Shown here: positions 55,804 through 64,000 of the stretch, in pieces | Layout: each line of letters begins with the position of its first letter | How positions within the stretch are numbered: position 1 is the stretch's first letter | From: Linanthus parryae | Lineage: Eukaryota > Streptophyta > Magnoliopsida > Ericales > Polemoniaceae | Direction: 5' to 3' | NCBI GenBank assembly: GCA_023055425.1 | Contig: JALGPY010000009.1 | Span: forward strand, 53,382,616 to 53,446,615 | DNA: 64,000 nt | The notes under the pieces: model-generated | The model's input: only the letters and a program-made list of their open reading frames with translations | What the model was told of the DNA's origin: nothing | Databases searched by the model: none | Position numbers and translations under genes: made by a program

Positions 55804-58033
55804 AAAACACACATCTGTACCTTCATGATGATCCCCTCCTCTCTCTCACCCGCACTTCCTCTCTCTCTCTCTCTCTCAACACGTGTGGGAGGCACCTAGC
55901 TCCCAATTTATTTACAGTCCACCGCTCCTTGTAGTCGTCCACCTACTTGTACAGTATCCAGTCACCGGAATTGAACAGCCGGTCATAGCCAGTTTTCCAA
56001 CCATAAGATAAGTTGGCTTTTGGTTGGGGTTAACCAAACTACCAAACCCAAACAGCCCCAACAAGTTTCAACTTATAAAGTGTTTAGAAATATAACATGC
56101 CAAACCTACACTATTTAAAATTAATGTTTAAAAATAAAGTTCTTGAATAGACGGGATGCAAACAGTTCAGTTCAATTTGAGCCGAAAAAATCTAACCCTG
56201 ACGATTGGGTCTAATCTTAGTTTGATTTTTAAATTACGACATGTTATTGCTTTAAAATACTATATAATACAATTAAAAAAAATTAAAATGATCATTAAAA
56301 GGTTAACCCGTATAGTAAAATATACTCAATCAAATTTACTACAAAATTTGTTCAAAAAAAAATAACACAATTCTATTTTTCTATTTTCTATGAATGTTTT
56401 ACGCAAAACTCAAGCAGTAGTTAAATAATATAAGCGAATCTTCAACTTTTTTACATTAGATAATTATTATATTATGTTTTAACTATTTATACTCGATTTG
56501 GTTTATTTCGATTGAGGTTGCGGGTTTCCCGCATTGAACTTGGTCAATGGGTAAAAAAGTTAGGGAACATAGTTTTGCTTTCTTTTGAAAAATAGTACAC
56601 TGCTAATAATTATGTGTTCCTCAAAAAAGAAAAAGAAAAAAAAAAAAAAAAAAAAAAAAAAAAACAGAAAATTAAGTTTGATAATGTTAGTTGAGCTTTG
56701 CTGCTGCTGTTGTCGAGTGAATTGAATTCGGTGCCAGTTGACGACCAATGTCATGTGCATTCAGTTCTTGGTACCGTATCAAAGATTTCTTAACACTGAC
56801 TCCATCTACTATTACTAGTATTATTTCTAATCTTATACTAGTACCTCATTATAATAGTAGTGCTATACTTGTACACTCTTTCAAGTAATGTTCCTTTCTT
56901 TTAATTGATCGTGGCTTATTTTTATTTCTTTTGACAATACATCGTGCCTTATTTCACAGGTTTATCCATAACAAGTGGAAAACTATATTAGGAAGAAACT
57001 ATATAACACATGATTGTGATAATCTGATATAAACTCAGATAAAATAACAAATGACTCTGGCCCTATAGTCACTGTTAAGTGGGTTTGGGAGCCTAAATTA
57101 AAATCAGTTTTGATTAACATCGGTTATTTTAAATTAATTATAATTGTTCCATACTTTCAGTATTTTGTAATGGCGATTAAAATCTCTGTTGGACCAAAAA
57201 TTTGCACGTGATTTAGTATCTAATTTTGCAAATTCTCTCACATTCTGCAGATTTCTAAACTCACACCAAACGACTTCATTATTTTTAACTATTTCAATTT
57301 TTCAATCAGCCCTTTTTTTAGATTATTTTAAGCTCATTATTTAGATTTTTAATTGTTACCAAACGGGCCTAGGATGTTACACCTCATACCATTAGTAATA
57401 AAAGGAGGATTACAATAACTTAGTATCTACATGTCGAACTTACACAACTCTGGTATATGGACAGAAAAAGCTTGATAATTTTATAGGTGCCTTTGAGCGT
57501 CTGACCGGGCGTTTAACTCAAATAAGAGAACTGGAATATACATTATAACATATCATGATATCAGATACTGCTGTAACTAAATACTAAAACACATTTTCAC
57601 GTAAATTTTTTTTCTTCCAAAATCTTTCTTTCATATGTTATTTCAAAACAATCGTATATCATATCTCATTCTGCATTGTATTTGTTCGTTACACTTTACC
57701 GAATAAGATACAAGAACTTTTCTCTTTTCCTTCGAACTCTCCGGCCTAGGGCAAAAGAAATTGTTGGGACCTAAAAGAGTTGGCATCCGCATTTGTTAAA
57801 AAGAGAAAATTGAAACATATTGTAAGATTAAAGGCTATTGCTTTAATAATAAGTGCATGAAACTTTTGACCTGCCCATCCCCATACATACACGTACTACG
57901 TAGGTTCAGATCAGAACATGGTTCCACATTAGTTTGTTGTCACATGGAAATAACATCTTCCAACTCCAAAGTATGAATATATACGACTTTTGCTGATTGC
58001 AACCCATGTTTCGTCCCTTTCACATAGAATATA
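55804..58033. other. Intergenic, AT-rich, no recognised gene
   Basis: A poly(A)-like run at 56625-56664 may be the tail of a lost retroposon. At about 57080-57370 imperfect ends (GTTAAGTGGGTTTGGGAGCC and TGTTACCAAACGGGCCTAGG) hint at another MITE but do not pair well. No domain was seen in any frame. Confidence 0.45.
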
Positions 58034-58292
58034 CTAGTTCCGTTTCTTCTTAATCGTCTTCCTTTGACTTTTTGATTCATAACTGCTCACTTTGACTCGG
58101 TGATTTAGATAGCAAAACGATATAATTTTTTGAACTTTTTTTCATTGTATTATAGAGTAAAGTTTACTCTACAAGACCTTGCAAAGATTATGAAATTCTT
58201 GTATCGTTTTGCTAATCAAATAACCGGGTCAAAGTGACCCAGTGAATAGTGACAAAAAATGAAGTAGACTGAAAAAGACGAAACAGATGTAG
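58034..58292. mobile_element. Stowaway-like MITE, decayed copy 3
   Basis: TA flanks at 58032-58033 and 58293-58294. The interior keeps the family's paired blocks (CTCACTTTGACTCGGTGATT and AACCGGGTCAAAGTGACCCA) but the ends (CTAGTTCCGTTTC and GAAACAGATGTAG) have diverged. Confidence 0.65.
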
Positions 58293-58720
58293 TACTACTA
58301 CAATACAAGCGTAATTGAAGGCTCAAAGTTAGTTGAATGACGGGTGTGTGATGTGATTTTACTAAAATAAATGCAATTCGAGACTTTTATTCGATCCATG
58401 TGAAAGGATACAGAAAAGAACACGATTGCAGTTGATAGATTGAGACTATTCTTACGTGATATATGGGGTGTGACATAGTAAGGCGCTTAAGATCTTGACA
58501 CCATTTGTTTCTTTAAGAATATCTCGACACTATTTTTATGTGTCCTTTGCAACGGAAAGCTTAATGGGATCAAATAAACCCCAAATAGTACAGAAACAAT
58601 GGAAACTCTTTGCAAGTAGAGGTTTAGTGAGAGGATCATCTAACTCATAAGTAGGAACGTGAGCCACAATCAGATCACCAGATACAACCCTTAACAATCA
58701 AATTCCATGTGCTTTGTTTT

Positions 58721-58744
58721 GGGGGGTGGGGGGGGAGGGGGGGG
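58721..58744 (+). repeat. G-tract (G6-T-G9-A-G8)
   Basis: 24 bp that is G except for one T and one A, inside the RNase H remnant of element F. It could form a G-quadruplex and is a likely site of sequencing or assembly error. Confidence 0.9.
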
Positions 58745-60177
58745 TGTAGAACTGGATTTGCCAAAAGATAAGGGCATACACATTATCACCATATAAAGTA
58801 GGCACAGAGGAGAGATGGATCCTCAATTTGTGAGTTGAATCTTAGGTCAAAGCAAATAAGATATTGTGTGAGCCAAGGCTTGAAACTCCGTGTGGGGAAG
58901 ATCTAGACAATGTGGCTTGCTTCTTTGAAGTCCATGAGATATGATTTTTTTCCCAAAAACAGTACAAAAGAGCCCGTGATAGACTTTTTATCAAATATGT
59001 AATCAGTCCAATCACTATCTGAGTATGCAATCAGTTCAAGAGCACTCTTATGAAACTCAAACCATCGTTAATTGTGCCTTTATTGAGTATTTTCTGATCT
59101 CGAACAAAAGGACTATCAATATTTGACAAGCAAAATTGTCTGCAAAAGGCAGATCAGGCGTTGTTACAGTCAAGTATTGAGAAGAAACGTATGCAGTAGC
59201 TGATACCATGCTCTTGGTGCATGTTTTAGGCCATAAAGAGCTTTCTTGAGACAACAAACATAAGTAGATTGAGAAGAATCCTCTAAACCAGAAGGCCGCT
59301 TCATATACACAGTTTCACTAAACTCAACACGCAAGAAACCATTGTTCACGTCAAATCTTAGAGGCCAATGTATAGTGATTTGCGATAGCCAACGCTTGCT
59401 TTTTTTTTAAAGCCTTGTTTTTTGTTAAACCCTTTTGCAACTAATCTGACTTTGTACATGGCTACAAAGCCCTCAACATTTTTCTTAAATTTAAATACCC
59501 ACTTGCAACCAATAATGTTTCAGCTGAAGGTGGCACCAGAACCCATGTGTGCTGATGTTGAAGTGTCTGAAACTCTTCACACATAGTTGTGTACCATAAA
59601 GGAAGAACTATAACTTCAGCAGCAGAGGTAAGCTCATGTGGTTCTTCAGCTAGAAGAGACAATACATATCTAGGTTTAACAGTACAATTCTTTGATCTTG
59701 TGACCATATGGTGACTAGATGTTGACGCAGATCCTAAACTCGGAGGTCGAGCCAAACCTGGAGCTTCACTGAAGAAAACATTGAAACTTTTGACATTTGA
59801 AGGATGAGTGAAAGGTCCTGGAGCATTAAAAGAAGGAGGTGTAGCTGGTGTAGAGATCGCATGTGTGGTGTCTTGCACATTTGAAGAAAATGCCATGTGA
59901 CTTATGCGTGCATCACTATTAATAGCAACATTATTGTGAGGAATTTGTGTAGGGAAGACTGCTAACGTGCCTTGAGAAGAGTAAACTTTAGTAGAATTTT
60001 TAGATAGGCCATGAAGAGTTGTAGTGAATTCTTCAATAGTTTCAACTTTCAACTGTCACTGTTGCTGTTTACAAGGAAATACATCTTATTGAAATTGTAA
60101 TGCATTGTGAGATAAATCTTCCTAGTAACTGGATCTAGGTAAATGATAACCCAAGAAGACACAAAGAACACTTATGT

Positions 60178-60821
60178 TGTTGTATTCAAGGGAGAGTAGA
60201 AGAATGATCCGAGCGTGTACTTGCAATAGACAAGAGCAACTAACGAAACACAAGGATTAAGAGAGTAAGAGGTTAAGTGAGCAAGGATAATAATAAGCAA
60301 AGTCAGATATCTGAGAGTGAGACAGTAAGCAAGGGGGTGAATGATACAAAGAGATCCGAACATCTATCAGAGGATAACCCTCCTATAAATACTGGTCTTA
60401 GAGCAACCGTTATGAGGAGTTATATAACCGCATGTGATGGTTATATAATTGCCTCGCACTTGTACGATCGACCACATATATAGGCGGGTGTTTCGCATGT
60501 CTCTCTGATAATTGACAAGGGTCGCACGCAAGCATATAGCCGTAGCTCGCGCATGAAGAGCCTTACTCTAGCCTGCAAGTGACTTAGACCCCTTGACACC
60601 CGTTTGTATCATATGCACCCTATCTCACAGCCTCCTTATGGATAAAGAGAGAACATGGTGGTAAGTATATAATGGCAATGGAGTATCCCACAAGTCTTAC
60701 CAGTGACTGCCACGTGGATAACAATTAGTGCATCTGAATTACACTATCTACAGTTGTCTAACTAGGTTGGTGCATAAGGAATTAGCCACGGATAGCCAGT
60801 ATTGAGCAATAGTTCATAACA
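60178..60821 (-). repeat. Possible solo LTR inside element F
   Basis: On the minus strand this runs TGTTATGAACTATTGCTC...CTTGAATACAACA, about 644 bp with TG...CA ends, and contains no pol. It replaces the integrase centre of element F. Bases outside it (CTTA-TGT left, AACCA right) do not form a duplication, so either a deletion accompanied it or the limits are off by a few bases. Confidence 0.4.
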
Positions 60822-61230
60822 AACCACATCTGACTTCAATGGAAGAGAAAACACCTACGAGTATCTAGTAAAATCATTCACCACAAGCAGGAAACAATAG
60901 GGTGAGGTCACTGGTGTAGGACCCCAATTATCAAGATGCAACAGTGCTAGAGCACAAGAAGACCTACTTGTAGTATTTGGTGAGAAGGGAAGCTTCTTGA
61001 TCTTAGCAAGAGCACAAGCATAACAATGTGTAGATAGAAGACAATTGTACTTAGTGGTTAGTAGAGAAAGGTTGAGAGATAGCACATGATGGGTGTCCCA
61101 ATCTAGCATGCCACTTGTGAGCATCAGGCGGCACAACTTTGACAGAGAAAGCAATAGTAGAATATGAACCAGTAGTAGGACCATCAGCAAGAAGAACACC
61201 ATAGCGTTGGTCATAGATGTTCGTCACATC

Positions 61231-63170
61231 ACTGGAATTCTTATTATTTGGGTAGCACTGATGTATTGCTGGGTAATGTTAGTGATTGTGATAATCTAGT
61301 GTGATTTAATTATTGGTGCCAAAGTAATTAAGAACCTATATGATCACACACAATAATTTATCTAACCGGCACTAATTGCTCATTAGTTAGACTAATGAGT
61401 AAAGTTGAATTTTAAACTTAAGTGCAAACTAACCATAAATACCCTTTCACCCGTCGATATGGTTTATGCTTAAGCACTATTCATATCAGATATTGAATAG
61501 TTAGGGTTTCGACAGAGAATTTATGACGTGCTAATTCAGCTGATTTAGTGAGACAAAATCAATTATCTTCAACAACGAAGAGGGAACCAATTCAAATTAT
61601 TAGTGTGGATGCCGCAGAGGCGCTGCCAAATTTCAACGTTCGTGATAGTCATCAATCAATGAGCCTAATGTAACGTCTAGATCTTCTGATTATGTTCATT
61701 TACATGGGTTTTTGATCGATATGAGTGAAATAAGTTGTGAATAATCCTAGTGACGACGACGATGATTATTGCATCCATACCCCAGTAAAAAACCTACACT
61801 ATATTTACACAGACAAATATGAAAGATGTTCGACTAGAGTAGATTCAACAACATTTCCAAATGTTAGATCTCGCCCTATCCTAGTAAACAAATGGTTACC
61901 ATATAATATATTTAGCATCTTTTTATTGAGAAACACACAGTTATCATCATTATCAACCTACTACAAAATTATTGAAGATGTATTACAATCTAAGATGATA
62001 AATTATTATGATTCTGTAACATCATTTTTAAATTTCAATGGGTGGGTAATTTAGTCTTTTTCACACCCTTCGCAACCGCCCAAATCTCTATACCACCATA
62101 TATACCACCTCCAAGGTGGTTCCAAGGTGCAGCTAGGGTGGACTGGTGGTAGCTAGGGTGGTACCTCCAAGATGGTTCCTCCTATTCCTATTATACCTTA
62201 CCAAAACAAGGCCTTAGTCAATGGGAAGGACATCTGCGTTCACATAAAAACATCTTCTTAGATTCACAGCTCTTTAAAAATTAAAGGATTCTCTACTAGA
62301 AAAAAAAAAAAAAAAAAAAATAGAGGGAGAAAAGAACTACATACGGGCCCAAATGGTGGTCTTTGTGCCTAAATATGGAAAGCACATCACGTGGATCAAA
62401 ACCCTCAACAAGACAAGGCCCAAGCCCATACAAAATTCCTAGTGAATTTAATTGAGGAGATTAATTTCCCCCAGTTCCTTTCTTCTAGGGTAAAAATCCA
62501 GTTCCTCTTTTTGGAGAAAAAAACCCAGTTCTTCTTATGATTTCATTTCATCTAGTTTTCTTTTAATCAATAATACCATAATATTTTTACGTACAATGAT
62601 ACATATGTGGAACGAGGTTAGGGTTAACTTCGAAGCCTCAAACTCATGAACCAACTCATGTGATGTTAGCCTCTTACCAGTTGAGATGTATAGTACGTTC
62701 CGTCTTATAAGCTCGAATATAGCAGATGCGCAGCTAGAAAACACATTTATATGTAGTATAAAATAACTAACTACTTGTCATGACTGGCAATTATGATTGA
62801 TATAGATGCTTATGTAGTTGACATCAAACCTCCAATGCTATTGGTTGACAATTGGCATAACCACTTAGAAGAGAACAAATGAAGTACATAGTATCTCGAC
62901 ATCAAGATATAACAATCCAAGGTTGGTCAGCAAGTGCATCATGAATCAATATATTTCAGTCTTGACGATGATAATGAATATAGTTTATGCTAAAACATTT
63001 GTCGAATATTCATTGGCGTAGACATCGCCCACTTATGATGGTAGTACAGTTTATGCCACTAAAATTGTACGGAATCGACAAACGCAATGTGAGGTTGGTG
63101 AACATGTAATTTTCCTTCATACCAAGCAATTTAAACAAAGAAACAAGTTCATGAAAACATCAAACAAATT
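61231..63170. other. Intergenic, no recognised gene
   Basis: Open frames here (for example 61737-62054) start on non-ATG codons and show no domain. A run of about 21 A at 62302-62322 may be a retroposon tail. At 62095-62185 the words CCAAGGTGGTTCC and AGCTAGGGTGG repeat imperfectly. Nothing else could be supported. Confidence 0.45.
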
Positions 63171-63462
63171 TTATTTAAGTCACAATCTCATATTTGATTT
63201 TTTCCTCTCTTAAGGTTACATACACATTACATGAAGCAACATAAGAGATCATACAACTACTCACTTGATCATGATGATTCATTCATTTGGAACATAAATA
63301 ACAGAAAGAACTATTCCAAGGTCTCTCTTCTTCTTGCAGCAATTGAAATTAACATTACTATTGAAGTTTATAGGGGAACTCATAATACCAATGACAAAAC
63401 CATTGAAATCTTTTCAATCACTGCACTTCTTCTTCTTCTTCATAAGTGATCATCATGCATCA

Positions 63463-63640
63463 TTACAACCACACAATCTGCAAATAAGAATGGATCCAAC
63501 CATGAGAGAGAGAGAGAGAGATTGAAGAAATGGGAAAATAGAAGCAAAAAACATACCTTTGAGTGCCATAAGGGATTGGAAGACCATGGAACCACAATTC
63601 CCTCCAAGGTTTTACATTTTTTCATGTCCTTTCTCTCCAT
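63463..63640 (-). CDS. Candidate tiny spliced gene or non-coding RNA (32 aa frame)
   Basis: I do not recognise this. On the minus strand an ATG at 63640 follows AAACCCTAGAAATTGTAGAG, a typical plant leader. It opens 28 codons (MERKDMKKCKTLEGIVV...PLWHSK) ending at 63557 before AAG/GTATGT. A GA-rich intron of 79 bp ends in TTATTTGCAG at 63478, and five more codons reach TAA at 63463-63465. Beyond is possible 3' untranslated sequence with AATAAAATT (minus, about 63168-63176). Splice signals look good, but the peptide is very short and has no signal sequence. It may be a non-coding transcript or a small peptide gene. Confidence 0.3.
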
Positions 63641-64000
63641 GCTCTCTACAATTTCTAGGGTTTTAGATGGAGATGGGAGATTAAGAAGGATGGCCTTTTC
63701 TAGGTTCAGTGAACCTGGTCACTAATGGAGAAACTTGTCATCCAACAGAGGGCTGTGTACTGTATTTAGAGAGCTTTTTGGCTAAATGCATTCTTTTCTG
63801 AAAAATAGTTTTTATTTAGAAAAAGTTGTTGCTTTTTAGGGTAAAAGGACAGACTACATGTTAGTTCAATGTAGGGTCAAGATTAGTCCAACAGTACCTC
63901 AATGCTTATTGGAGAATAATTATTTGCTAATAGCCAATCAGGGGCTGCCAGCAGTGTCATTTAGTATGATAAAAAAATTGGGTTTGATCTTTCAACATAC
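63641..64000. other. Upstream region of the candidate tiny gene; window edge
   Basis: CTCTCTAAATACAG on the minus strand (63757-63770) is a weak TATA-like candidate. No other feature was seen up to the window edge. Confidence 0.3.

Larger units (their letters stand above)
50343..56058. mobile_element. Candidate MITE split by the LINE insertion
   Basis: GGGCTGTTTAGTTTT at 50343 and AAACCCAAACAGCCC ending at 56058 are inverted. Both flanks contain CCGGT/GCCGGT and TTATGGTT motifs in opposite orientation. With the LINE and one target copy removed the unit would be about 530 bp. Outer flanks do not show a clear duplication, so this is tentative. Confidence 0.35.
58590..61230 (-). pseudogene. Element F: broken Ty1/copia pol fragment
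   Basis: Read on the minus strand, pieces appear in copia order. Pre-integrase and integrase start at 61214-60855 (CALAKIKKLPFSPNTTSRSS, LHLDNWGPTPVTSPYCF, NDFTRYS). The region from late integrase to the RT start is 60170-59462 (VFLGYHLP, HHMVTRSKNCTVKPRY, TWVLVPPSAE). Partial RT follows (NNGFLRVEFSETVYM, ALYGLKHAPRAW, about 59360-59200). RNase H lies at about 59040-58740 (AYSDSDW, KKSITGSF), and the end has DPLTKPLLAKSF near 58595. The central integrase and the YVDD part of RT are deleted, and stops and frameshifts are frequent. No LTRs belonging to it were identified. Confidence 0.75.

Noticed and set aside
57080..57370. Possible MITE ending GTTTGGTAAC
   Set aside because: The two ends pair only weakly and no flanking duplication could be found.
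61737..62054. 105-residue plus-strand frame
   Set aside because: It starts at GTG, has no domain, and no splice or promoter context was found.

Overview
The window is nuclear DNA of a higher plant, most likely a eudicot. It is AT-rich and has spliced genes with GT-AG introns. It carries chromovirus (Ty3/gypsy, Tekay-like), Athila-like, Ty1/copia, LINE-L1, Stowaway-like and Mutator-like MITE sequences. Only two host genes can be supported well: a one-exon glycine-rich cell-wall protein gene (10498-11889, minus) and an eight-exon SKU5-similar (SKS) multicopper-oxidase-like gene (42913-49001, minus). Two very small spliced reading frames (4765-5220 plus; 63463-63640 minus) are weak candidates. 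No tRNA, rRNA or CRISPR array was seen.

Left part (1-12.5 kb). A Tekay-like chromovirus with most of its interior deleted ends at 3754. It is followed by a LINE zinc-binding scrap, a complete 2.6-kb copia-type element with 206-bp LTRs and a perfect GTGGA target duplication (5419-8045), and a MULE-like MITE with a perfect 11-bp duplication (8450-9203). A MITE nested in another MITE (9334-10263) and the glycine-rich protein gene come next, with a Stowaway-like MITE upstream of the gene.

Middle (14-42 kb). This is a four-level nest. A decayed copia element (E) carries in its 3' LTR an insertion (C, 18970-41593) flanked by CCGAA duplications. C contains a chromovirus (B, 20070-40430), and B contains an Athila-like gag-protease-only element (D, 24030-33105) flanked by GCTGG. 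LTR differences counted by eye (D about 0.6%, B about 1.1%) agree with the nesting order. C is odd: both of its ends are the same U5 end of a chromovirus LTR in inverted orientation. The LTRs of A, B and C share a conserved splice donor and acceptor pair, which suggests an intron inside the LTR leader.

Right part (42-64 kb). The SKS gene has MITEs, a long foldback and a tandem duplication in its introns. Beyond its 5' end lie a Stowaway-like MITE and a plant L1 LINE (50618-55787) with a 16-bp target duplication and several coding breaks. A degenerate Stowaway-like MITE and a broken copia element (58590-61230, minus) with a possible solo LTR inside it follow. The last 2.7 kb is largely unannotated.

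The transposons are mostly dead, and nothing here amounts to a multi-gene system. The items most worth a second look are the inverted U5-U5 structure, the conserved LTR leader intron, the intact gag-only element D, and the foldback in an SKS intron. All coordinates, splice sites and difference counts were read by eye.
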